The position numbers were made by a program, and so were the translations under genes. A stretch of 64,000 bases of DNA from contig JAVHVE010000003.1 of assembly GCA_032160705.1 (NCBI GenBank), positions 21,774-85,773 on the forward strand, written 5' to 3'. Shown here one piece after another: positions 57,436 to 64,000 of the stretch. Below the pieces are notes generated by a model, which made no database searches, was not told the DNA's origin, and was given only the letters and a program-made list of their open reading frames with translations. Source of the DNA: QHXM01 sp032160705 (GTDB taxonomy: Bacteria; Acidobacteriota; Blastocatellia; Pyrinomonadales; Pyrinomonadaceae). Numbering within the stretch: position 1 is the stretch's first letter; the number at the start of each line of letters is the position of its first letter.

Positions 57436-57837
57436 CTACACGATTAGGCTTGCAGGGCGCGGTGCACCGCGCAGTTGAACGGGAGGCTGCGGGGCACAGC
57501 AGACTTTGACCATGCGCTCGCGGTCGCGCTGCATTTCGGCGTCTTCTGTGAGCCACTCGCGCACCTCGTGGAAGATGCGCGCGGCATGTGCGTCGGGCGG
57601 CTCAACGATGCGGTAGTGCATCCATTTCCCTTCGCGCCTTGCCGCCACCACGCCAGCGCGACGCAGGTAAGCGAGGTGGCGGGAAATCTTCGGCTGATTG
57701 ACCCGCAAGACTTCAACGAAGAAGCAGACGCAGACTTCATCGTCGCCCATCAGGTTCAGCAGCCGCAGCCGCGTGTAATCGGCCAGCGCGCGGAAAAACA
57801 ATAATTCGTCGTCAAAAGTCCTCTTCCGTTTACTCAT
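57436..57837 (-). CDS. arsR: ArsR family metalloregulator
   Basis: 133 residues. The winged helix is VNQPKISRHLAYLRRAGVVAARREGKWMHYR. The arsenic-type metal site is EVCVCFF (near residue 35; canonical ELCVCDL), and extra cysteines occur in KVCCAPQP. The repressor should leave DNA when arsenite binds. It is divergent from arsI-aqpS-arsC, and the palindromic operator lies between them, so it very likely regulates both directions. Confidence 0.93.
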   Translation of the reverse strand: MSKRKRTFDDELLFFRALADYTRLRLLNLMGDDEVCVCFFVEVLRVNQPKISRHLAYLRRAGVVAARREGKWMHYRIVEPPDAHAARIFHEVREWLTEDAEMQRDRERMVKVCCAPQPPVQLRGAPRPASLIV

Positions 57838-57871
57838 GGAAACATTTTAGCACAGAGCGTACAAATATGCC

Positions 57872-57901
57872 TTGACAGATATGTCGGGGTGGGCGTATGC
57901 T
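57872..57901 (+). promoter_or_regulatory. Sigma70 promoter of the arsI operon
   Basis: TTGACA (57872-57877), an 18-base spacer and TATGCT (57896-57901). The transcription start would fall in the operator palindrome. Confidence 0.7.
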
Positions 57902-57904
57902 GCG

Positions 57905-57930
57905 CTCATATTCGCAAAGGCGAATATGAG
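57905..57930. promoter_or_regulatory. ArsR operator palindrome
   Basis: CTCATATTCGC - AAAG - GCGAATATGAG, an 11-bp perfect inverted repeat with a 4-base centre. It directly overlaps the predicted transcription start, which suits repression by ArsR. Confidence 0.75.
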
Positions 57931-57957
57931 ATTGAGTTGGTTTGAAGGAGATTCAAG

Positions 57958-58524
57958 ATGGAAAAAGCTGAGACCAAACGGGTGCAGGCGCTGAAGGCGC
58001 ATCTGGCGCTCAACGTCAAAAATGTGGAGCGCAGCACGGAGTTTTACAGACGGATGCTGGGGTTAGAGCCAAGCAAAGTGCGTCAGGGTTACGCGAAGTT
58101 CGATGTCGAGAACCCGCCGCTCAACCTGACGCTCAACCAATCGTCGTTCGGCGAGCGCGGCGCTCTCTCGCACCTCGGCATTCAGGTGGCGGAAACCTCT
58201 GACGTGCTGGCGATGCGTGAGAAATGGGCGGAGGCCGGACTCGTCACGCGCGACGAGATGCAGACCAACTGTTGCTACGCGCTGCAAGACAAGACGTGGG
58301 TGCATGACCCGGACGGCAATGAATGGGAAGTCTTCGTCGTGCTGCAAGACAATCTCACGGAGACAGCGGCGTGTTGCGGAACGGCTGCGACCCAGCAGAA
58401 AGATGTTCAGGCTTCCGCGTGTGCTGTCCCCGAAGATGCGGCGGCAGTTTCCGCAACTGCTGAAGCGGTCTCATGCTGTAGCGGACAACCGCAGGCAGTT
58501 GAGATCGGCGGCCTTGCGCGGTGA
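57958..58524 (+). CDS. arsI: ArsI/CadI-like organoarsenical C-As lyase
   Basis: 188 residues, the VOC dioxygenase fold. Metal ligands are likely His15 (LKAHLALNV), His72 (LSHLGIQ) and Glu124 (NEWEVFV). Vicinal cysteines TNCCYALQDKTW (105-106) are the arsenic-binding pair of ArsI. The enzyme splits the carbon-arsenic bond of trivalent methylarsenicals. A Cys-rich C-terminal extension (CCGTAAT...SCCSGQP) is unusual and may bind metal. GGAG precedes the ATG. Confidence 0.88.
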   Translation: MEKAETKRVQALKAHLALNVKNVERSTEFYRRMLGLEPSKVRQGYAKFDVENPPLNLTLNQSSFGERGALSHLGIQVAETSDVLAMREKWAEAGLVTRDEMQTNCCYALQDKTWVHDPDGNEWEVFVVLQDNLTETAACCGTAATQQKDVQASACAVPEDAAAVSATAEAVSCCSGQPQAVEIGGLAR

Positions 58525-58540
58525 AAGGCAGACAACGTTT

Positions 58541-59275
58541 GTGAAGCAAAACCGCGAGCGGGCGACGCTTGCGCGCCGCGCCGTTGCCGAAGCGTTGGGA
58601 ACAATGCTGCTGCTGGCGGCGGTCGTTGGCTCTGGCATCATGGCGGAGCGACTGGCCGGGGGCAATGTGGCTGTGGCTTTACTGGCCAACACGATTGCCA
58701 CCGGCGCGGCGCTCGTCGCATTGATTCTCACGTTCGGACCCATTTCGGGCGGGCACTTCAACCCGGCAGTGACGCTCAGCGATGCTTCGCAGGGAGGTCT
58801 TGCCTGGCGCGACGTGCCCGCATACATCACTGCTCAGATCGCGGGTGCATACGCTGGCGTCGCCTGTGCCAATGTGATGTTTGAATTGCCGGTGTTCTTC
58901 GCCTCGCATCATGCGCGCTCCGGCGCGGCTCAAATGTTCAGCGAATTTGTCGCTACTTTCGGATTGCTGGCGGTGATCTGGGGATGTGTGCGGCGCGTAC
59001 GGGCGACGGTTATTCCTTTCGCTGTCGCTGCGTATATCGTTGCGGCCTACTGGTTCACGGCATCAACGTCTTTTGCCAATCCTGCTGTGACCTTAGCGCG
59101 CTCGATGAGCGATACTTTCGCGGGCATTCGCCCAATAGATGTGCCCGGCTTCATCATCGCGCAACTCACGGGCGCGCTCGCTGCAACCGCGCTCTTACGC
59201 TGGCTCGTGCCGGGGCTGCCGAAAGATGCGGAGGAGGTTGTAGTGCCGCATGGCGGAAAGGGAAAAGACGAATGA
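58541..59275 (+). CDS. aqpS: Arsenic-operon aquaglyceroporin
   Basis: 244 residues from GTG 58541; no ATG fits without truncating helix 1. Six membrane helices and both MIP signatures: SGGHFNPAVTLSD and STSFANPAVTLAR. Aquaglyceroporins in ars operons (Sinorhizobium AqpS) let arsenite leave the cell after ArsC reduction. No ArsB or Acr3 pump is present here, so AqpS probably provides the exit. It starts 16 bases after arsI. Confidence 0.9.
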   Translation: MKQNRERATLARRAVAEALGTMLLLAAVVGSGIMAERLAGGNVAVALLANTIATGAALVALILTFGPISGGHFNPAVTLSDASQGGLAWRDVPAYITAQIAGAYAGVACANVMFELPVFFASHHARSGAAQMFSEFVATFGLLAVIWGCVRRVRATVIPFAVAAYIVAAYWFTASTSFANPAVTLARSMSDTFAGIRPIDVPGFIIAQLTGALAATALLRWLVPGLPKDAEEVVVPHGGKGKDE

Positions 59276-59709
59276 GTGATAAAAAGCGCGTGCTGATTCT
59301 CTGCACGGGAAACTCTGCGCGCAGCCAGATGGCCGAAGGTTTATTGCGCCACCTCGCGGGTGATTGCTTTGAAGTAGAGAGCGCGGGCGTTGAGCCGAGT
59401 CGCATTCGACCGCAGGCCATCGCAGCGATGCGAGAGATCGGCATTGATATTTCGGAGCATCGTTCAAAGTCTGTGGATGAATTCAGTGGGCAGGAGTTTG
59501 ATTACGTGATTACCGTCTGCGACAACGCGCTTGAGCGATGCCCCGAGTTTCCGGGAAAGACCAAGCGCCTCCACTGGAGCTTCGATGATCCGGCAAAAGC
59601 GGAAGGTGATGAAAAGGCTGTTTTGGCTGTCTTCCGGCGTGTCCGTGATGAGATTGAGCAGCGTTTGCGTGAGTTCATCAGCAGCCCCCACCTCAACTTC
59701 TCTGGCTGA
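59272..59709 (+). CDS. arsC: Arsenate reductase, thioredoxin-coupled
   Basis: 145 residues; the ATG overlaps the aqpS stop (ATGA). LMW phosphatase fold with the P-loop CTGNSAR (Cys11 and Arg17) and the two redox cysteines TVCDNALERC (Cys83, Cys90). This is the thioredoxin-dependent ArsC class that reduces arsenate to arsenite. It completes the arsI-aqpS-arsC operon. Confidence 0.95.
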   Translation: MSDKKRVLILCTGNSARSQMAEGLLRHLAGDCFEVESAGVEPSRIRPQAIAAMREIGIDISEHRSKSVDEFSGQEFDYVITVCDNALERCPEFPGKTKRLHWSFDDPAKAEGDEKAVLAVFRRVRDEIEQRLREFISSPHLNFSG

Positions 59710-59773
59710 GAGTGTGAAAACGTCCGATGTGCGATGAGTTTTGCAGACAGTTTTTTTATTTCAATAAAGATTT

Positions 59774-60628
59774 TTACTTCTTACTTGCCAGATATTTCAA
59801 GGGACTTTCAACGTTATAAAAATCTGATTCTTTTGCAAACTGCGTCAGAAGTTTAAGGTGTCCAGAGCCGTAAATTACGAGGACTCGGTCCTTCGGCGAA
59901 TCGGTGAGTCTGATGATGTTGTCGAGAATTGTCAGATTTCTTCTATACCACCACGAAACATAATTTGCTCCGATATACTCTTTACCGCGTCCGATTCGCA
60001 TGAGGTCAAAATATATTTTATGGTCTTTCTCGATTCGGTCGGGCTGATTGAGAAGGACAAGCTGTTCGATCACGGGCAGTGTGAATAGCTTTTCGTGTTC
60101 CGCCTCTACTTCTTTCTTTAGATTTCGATAAACTCCTTTTAGGAAACTATCCAACTCGACATCTTTGGAAGCATATTTTTCATAATTGATGGAAGGATCG
60201 TCCCAGAAGTCACTCCAATCAACACAGTAAACTTTTTTGTGACCTAACTCTTTCGCCAGGCGAAAACCTATCTGATTGGTTTCGTTTTTTGAGAGTTGAT
60301 AGCTTCCCGCTGAGTATCGATTGTAAGTTTCCTGAGTTTTCGCATCGTCCTCAAGGTCGCATTCGACCACGATCTTAGTCGGTTTGAAATTTTTCAGCTT
60401 TTCGACAAGTTCAACCATCTGCTTTTGTCGTTCGGGAGAGGTCACATCGTCAACCTTGCCGTTCACCACATTGTTTCCGGGAGTTCCCATATGATAAGTC
60501 CCCAAAATAACAAGCGTCGGCTTGACCCTGGCATCTCTGTCAACAATGCCAATTTGAGCCTTCACGGCAAACGTCGAAAGAAAAAGAAAACAAAACCCGA
60601 ACAGAAAAATATTTCCACGCAATTTCAT
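59774..60628 (-). CDS. Secreted DUF5694/TraB-like protein in an AT-rich segment
   Basis: 284 residues with signal peptide ending near FAVKAQ. LVILGTYHMGTPGNN, KIVVECDLEDDAKTQETY, CVDWSDFWDDPS and VLVIYGSGHLKLL are the GxxH and related motifs of the TraB/PrgY/EreA-like fold. Such proteins may be metal-dependent proteases or hydrolases; the role here is unknown. AGGAGGGG precedes the ATG. It is visibly more AT-rich than its neighbours, suggesting recent acquisition. Confidence 0.8.
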   Translation of the reverse strand: MKLRGNIFLFGFCFLFLSTFAVKAQIGIVDRDARVKPTLVILGTYHMGTPGNNVVNGKVDDVTSPERQKQMVELVEKLKNFKPTKIVVECDLEDDAKTQETYNRYSAGSYQLSKNETNQIGFRLAKELGHKKVYCVDWSDFWDDPSINYEKYASKDVELDSFLKGVYRNLKKEVEAEHEKLFTLPVIEQLVLLNQPDRIEKDHKIYFDLMRIGRGKEYIGANYVSWWYRRNLTILDNIIRLTDSPKDRVLVIYGSGHLKLLTQFAKESDFYNVESPLKYLASKK

Positions 60629-60821
60629 AAAATATTCCCCTCCTGAATTAAAACCGTCATTGATAAAACACCGCAGGAATTATTTTTGTGGCAAAAGGAT
60701 GAACATCTCATTGGAGGATGGACGAGACACGTGTAATTTTGACCAGCAGGATTAAGCCGTGCGTCTCACCAAGACGAAATAGAGAGTCGTTTACGTGAGT
60801 TCATTTCAACCATTGCTGCGT

Positions 60822-62477
60822 CTATTGAGACGACGCAGCCGGGCTCGGTGTAGGGCTGGGAGTAGGCGTCGGCGCAGGAGTCGGCGGCGGCATCCTCTCC
60901 TTACTAAAGCGAGGCAGCATCTCGTCGCGCATGGCGAGATGATAGACGGCGGCTGCGATTACTATGGCCGCGCTCTTAACATCATCCTCAACGATGCGTT
61001 CATAGGTATCCAGGTTCGTGTGCCAGGTGTGAGTGCCATACTCAATCGGGTCTTGTCCCATGCCGATGCCCGGCAGCCCCGCCTCGTTGAATGACGTGTG
61101 ATCGCTGCCGCCGGTGCGTCGGCTGGTGGTCGCGATAGCACCCTCTACTCCCAAATCCTCGAAAGGCACGAGCGCCTCACGCAGAATGGTAGCAGCCTCG
61201 GGCGGGCCGAAGACGGACGCGCCGCGCACGCGCCCTGTGCCCGAATCAATGTTGAAATAGCCGTTGAATTTAGAATACTCCGGTTTGGGGCTCTCGAACG
61301 TGCCGAAGTGTTCCTTGACGTAGGCTTTGGAGCCCAGCAGCCCTTGCTCTTCGCCGCTCCAGAGTGCGACGCGGATCGTGCGCCGGGGCTTGACGCCGAT
61401 AGCTTTGAGGATGCGCGCCACCTCCATCATCATCGCGCACCCGATTGCATTGTCGGTCGCCCCCGTTGCCGCGTGCCAGGAGTCCAGGTGACCGCCGAGC
61501 ATGATGACTTCATCCTTCTTATCCGTCCCGGGAATCTCGGCAATCGTGTTGTACGACGTGCGGCCTTCAGGATAGACGCGGTTGACGATGTTGAATTCCA
61601 GCTCGACCGGAGCGCCATCCGCCAAAAGACGTGTGATGCGCCCGTAATCTTCGTTTCGCATGATGACGGTGGGCACGACCCTTGACGGGTCATAGGTGCG
61701 ATTCTGGAAGGCGCGTATCTGGCCGTGCTCGCGGCCAGCGTCGTTGATGCGGACGAGCGCGCCGTTAGTCAAGAGGAACTGGTCGATTTGCTCGCTGATC
61801 TGCGCCGCAGTCATCACGGGCGGGCCTGTGGGAGTCGGAGACGGTGAAGGTGCGACGGGCGGTTGCGCCGATGTCGGATTGTTCGGGTCGAACTGATTGC
61901 GCGCCTCCTGCTCATCACGCCGCTTCGGAGGAGGATTGAAGGTGACGAGCACTTGCTGGTGTTTGCCGACCAGAACGATTTTGCCCCTGACCTGGTTTTT
62001 AATATTTTCGAGGTATGAATCGAGTTGCTGTTTCGTCGGGCGTTCGGGAGCCACCAACTGCATTGCTCTCCCGCTCACCGTGCCGTTGGTGCTCGGCGTC
62101 CATGCCAGCACTTCACAGGTCAACTGGTCTTTGACGGGCGAAGTGATGTGCGCGGAGAAGCGTTCGTTGAGCCAGCCCGGATGACCGAAATCCCACGGTT
62201 CGAGATGAGCGTTTCGCAGTCCCCATGACTGCATCTGCTTCAAAGCCCACTCGGCTGCGGCCTTGTGATTTGGCGAGCCGGTCAGACGCGGCCCGTACAC
62301 GTCCGCGAGGACATGCACCGTCTGCAATATCTGAGAGTTCTCCGTTGCCTCCCGGCGAATCTTCCAGTAGGCTTCCGTTTCATCTCGCTCCCGCTTGCTG
62401 GCGGAATCCTGGCTACTGGCGGGGAGCGGGCTCAGCAGGCAAATAAACACTATCAGGGCGGCAAGCTTTCTCAGCAT
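60822..62477 (-). CDS. Secreted M28 family metallopeptidase
   Basis: 551 residues with signal peptide (ALIVFICLLSPLPASS). Zinc ligands: GGHLDSWHA (His), GATDNAIG (Asp), SGEEQGLLGS (Glu), FNIDSGTGR (Asp) and THTWHTNLD (His). Two low-complexity Pro/Ser/Thr stretches interrupt or follow it: a linker near 205-225 (PPVAPSPSPTPTGPP) and the C-terminal PTPAPTPTPSPTPSPAA. No PDZ domain. It is a second M28 enzyme after the one at 16243, with different architecture. Confidence 0.92.
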   Translation of the reverse strand: MLRKLAALIVFICLLSPLPASSQDSASKRERDETEAYWKIRREATENSQILQTVHVLADVYGPRLTGSPNHKAAAEWALKQMQSWGLRNAHLEPWDFGHPGWLNERFSAHITSPVKDQLTCEVLAWTPSTNGTVSGRAMQLVAPERPTKQQLDSYLENIKNQVRGKIVLVGKHQQVLVTFNPPPKRRDEQEARNQFDPNNPTSAQPPVAPSPSPTPTGPPVMTAAQISEQIDQFLLTNGALVRINDAGREHGQIRAFQNRTYDPSRVVPTVIMRNEDYGRITRLLADGAPVELEFNIVNRVYPEGRTSYNTIAEIPGTDKKDEVIMLGGHLDSWHAATGATDNAIGCAMMMEVARILKAIGVKPRRTIRVALWSGEEQGLLGSKAYVKEHFGTFESPKPEYSKFNGYFNIDSGTGRVRGASVFGPPEAATILREALVPFEDLGVEGAIATTSRRTGGSDHTSFNEAGLPGIGMGQDPIEYGTHTWHTNLDTYERIVEDDVKSAAIVIAAAVYHLAMRDEMLPRFSKERMPPPTPAPTPTPSPTPSPAASSQ

Positions 62478-62727
62478 GATGTAGCTCCAGTATGGGAATA
62501 AACCTGTGTCCTGCGGAGATCAAAGTAATCCTCGCGCAGAGAACGCTTCTTTGTTGGCGGTTGACGGGGGATTTATACCACTCCTCGCGGCAGCAGGAAA
62601 AGTCTGATGCGCGCACCTTACAATACGAATTGCTTTGGCCGCTCAGGATTAAAGGAGGCAAAAATCCTGACGCAAAAATTAGTCAGCTTCGCCGGATGGG
62701 TTGCGCGAGCTTTGATGAAAAATCAGG

Positions 62728-63453
62728 TCAGTCGTCGCCTTGTGTGAGCATGATGATAGTCCTGCCGCCCTCTGTATTGATGATGGCTTTCATCTCACCC
62801 GCCTCAAGAATAACGCTTGGGGTCGGGATGGATACTCTCATGACCTTCGTCGGCTTGAGCTTTTCCGTGTACCACTTCACAACCTTATCGAATGAATCGG
62901 AAGTTTGGAGCTGAAGCACAGCGCCTTCGGAAACGTCCGTCACCTCCATTGTCGTCTCAGCACCGGGATAGACGAATTCGCGGCTGATAGTGGTGTTGCT
63001 GCCTGAAGGAATGCCTTGCGGCGGAGTTGGCGGTTGCGGAGGTTGGACGGGCGGTAGTTCGGGTATTGTCACAGCGGGCGGAGAAGCGGGCGGCGTTGTC
63101 GTAGGGCTATTCCGCAGCGTGATATACAGGGCTGTCAGGATAAGAGCCAAGGTCGCAACCAGGATCGAACCGATCAGCACCCAATTATGGGGCTGAGGGT
63201 TTGTTTCCAGACTCCGACTGGTGGAATTGGCTTCCAGAGGAATGCGGCTTGTCGGCTGAGCCAGGCCACCGTGATGTTCATACACGTTCTGACCAAACGG
63301 AGCATTTGGCTCAGGCGTTTCCAGCAAGCGCGTCGTCCCTTCTGCCACGCTGTTCGGATTAAGTTGGTTCGAGCGTTGCCCGCAGCTTCTACAGAATCTA
63401 GCCCCGCCTGGGATTTCTGCGCCGCAATTTGTACAGAGTGAAATTTGCTGCAT
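62728..63453 (-). CDS. Zinc-ribbon single-pass membrane protein, unknown
   Basis: 241 residues from ATG 63453; the longer frame from 63501 is not favoured. Zinc ribbon at the N-terminus (LCTNCGAEIPGGARFCRSCG, four Cys). One membrane helix near 92-112 (WVLIGSILVATLALILTALY) and a Pro-rich linker precede an exported domain (ETTMEVTDVSEGAVLQLQTS; WYTEKLKPTKVMRVS). The topology suggests cytoplasmic zinc ribbon and periplasmic sensing or binding domain. No family for the outer domain was recognised. Confidence 0.8.
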   Translation of the reverse strand: MQQISLCTNCGAEIPGGARFCRSCGQRSNQLNPNSVAEGTTRLLETPEPNAPFGQNVYEHHGGLAQPTSRIPLEANSTSRSLETNPQPHNWVLIGSILVATLALILTALYITLRNSPTTTPPASPPAVTIPELPPVQPPQPPTPPQGIPSGSNTTISREFVYPGAETTMEVTDVSEGAVLQLQTSDSFDKVVKWYTEKLKPTKVMRVSIPTPSVILEAGEMKAIINTEGGRTIIMLTQGDD

Positions 63454-63655
63454 ACAAAGATAACAATAAATTAGCTGACCCTGACGTGCAAGCAAGCACA
63501 CTCTAATTGAGATGACACTTCTCTAGAGAAATGATGAGTAACTTTGAAGCTGTGGCTTGGCGTGAAGAGAATGATTCGGATGGAGATACTCTGCGGGTTC
63601 TTAATTAGGTATCGCTTCTCACCATAGTCACCACCGATGAGAGAGAGAAAACCGC

Positions 63656-63702
63656 TCCAGTTTTGTCCGCCTCCCGATGATGTGAAGGCGGACAAAACTG
63701 GA
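63656..63702 (-). terminator. Terminator of the beta-helix gene
   Basis: TCCAGTTTTGTCCGCCT and its perfect complement AGGCGGACAAAACTGGA flank a 13-base loop. On the minus strand the stem is followed by GCGGTTTTCTCTC. It lies 21 bases after the beta-helix stop. Confidence 0.8.
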
Positions 63703-63722
63703 ACATGGAGTCTTAACGCAGT

Positions 63723-64000
63723 CTACTGCTGCCCGATGATCGCACCGCCCGTCGGAATGGCCCCAGGCGTAGTGTTCAAGTTGATCTGATTATCAGCGTG
63801 CGATTGGACTGTCCCGCCGGTCGTGGCAATACCGAGGGTGTTGCCGATGATGGAAACATTGGAAATATCGGTTGTCGTGCCCGCACCGGGCTGAAGTCCC
63901 GTCCCGTTGGAATCAATCATCGTCCGCTCAAGGATAGTGCCCGCGTTCACTGAGGTTTTCACCCCGACGCCCGAATTGCCCACGATGAAGGAGTCGCGGA
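63723..64000 (-). CDS. Parallel beta-helix protein, C-terminal part, cut by window end
   Basis: The frame is open to the window end and continues beyond it. About 92 residues remain (RDSFIVGNSGVGVKTSVNAG, MIDSNGTGLQPG, SIIGNTLGIATTGGTVQSHA). Short Asn/Gly-rich turns of about 22-24 residues fit a right-handed beta-helix of the pectate lyase/NosD type, often a secreted surface protein. Function cannot be told from this fragment. Confidence 0.8.
   Translation of the reverse strand, partial: RDSFIVGNSGVGVKTSVNAGTILERTMIDSNGTGLQPGAGTTTDISNVSIIGNTLGIATTGGTVQSHADNQINLNTTPGAIPTGGAIIGQQ

Noticed and set aside
58984..59271. Upstream extension of the arsC frame
   Set aside because: Overlaps aqpS; the family start MSDKKRVLILC at 59272 is translationally coupled to the aqpS stop.

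Overview
The window looks like chromosome from an Acidobacteriota bacterium, most plausibly of the Blastocatellia type. This placement is an inference. It rests on an Oar-like TonB-dependent receptor with an N-terminal carboxypeptidase-regulatory domain, an ECF sigma factor coupled to a very large Ser/Thr kinase with a WD40 tail, several secreted M28 peptidases and PD40 proteins, and a high-GC, codon-biased gene body. There is no rRNA in the window, and no phage, IS transposase or CRISPR array was seen. One tRNA (Ser, GCU) is present.

Layout. 1-4165: thiolase C-terminus, then the TonB-dependent receptor with a strong terminator. 4.3-7.6 kb: orphan PAS histidine kinase and three stress or unknown small proteins (CsbD, SRPBCC, YflT-like). 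7.9-10.3 kb: HAD phosphatase, GT4 glycosyltransferase, pterin dehydratase. 10.5-15 kb: serine-biosynthesis block (DUF1015, serA, SDR, serC). 15.2-18.3 kb: secreted PD40 protein and M28-PDZ peptidase. 18.4-22.1 kb: RRM protein, small secreted proteins, a QW-motif/zinc-ribbon secreted protein and a VapC-type toxin-antitoxin pair. 22.2-24.8 kb: ettA and a DUF433/DUF5615 toxin-antitoxin pair. 24.8-32.1 kb: a complete minus-strand phosphate regulon pstS-pstC-pstA-pstB-phoU-phoB-phoR with a candidate Pho box. 32.1-45.3 kb: EamA transporter, GNAT, S41-like/TPR protein, zinc-ribbon protein, Nudix, pyrE-like, recR-ybaB, UvrD-type helicase, esterase, hutI. 45.3-48.6 kb: membrane patatin phospholipase, an unannotated transcription unit with its own promoter and terminator, PilZ protein. 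48.7-52.6 kb: hypothetical protein, DUF4440-like protein, gltX, DUF421, tRNA-Ser. 52.8-57.4 kb: secreted protein, WD40 kinase and its sigma factor. 57.4-59.7 kb: arsenic module (arsR, divergent arsI-aqpS-arsC). 59.8-64 kb: AT-rich TraB/DUF5694-like protein, M28 peptidase, zinc-ribbon membrane protein, start of a beta-helix protein.

The most unusual feature is distributed across the whole window. About twenty intergenic hairpins have arms built of tandem 7-nt units. The unit differs from locus to locus (for example GTGACAG, TTTTCAG, GTGGTCA, GATGAGT, GACAGAA, AAAAGGT), but the architecture is constant. Several loops with different arms share a recognisable core, one hairpin is nested inside another, some supply the C-termini of neighbouring proteins, and many sit within a few bases of a start codon in place of a Shine-Dalgarno sequence. 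A second notable item is the 47.8-48.06 kb transcription unit, which contains a 13-nt perfect complement of the usual 16S rRNA 3' end and an 11-codon ORF.
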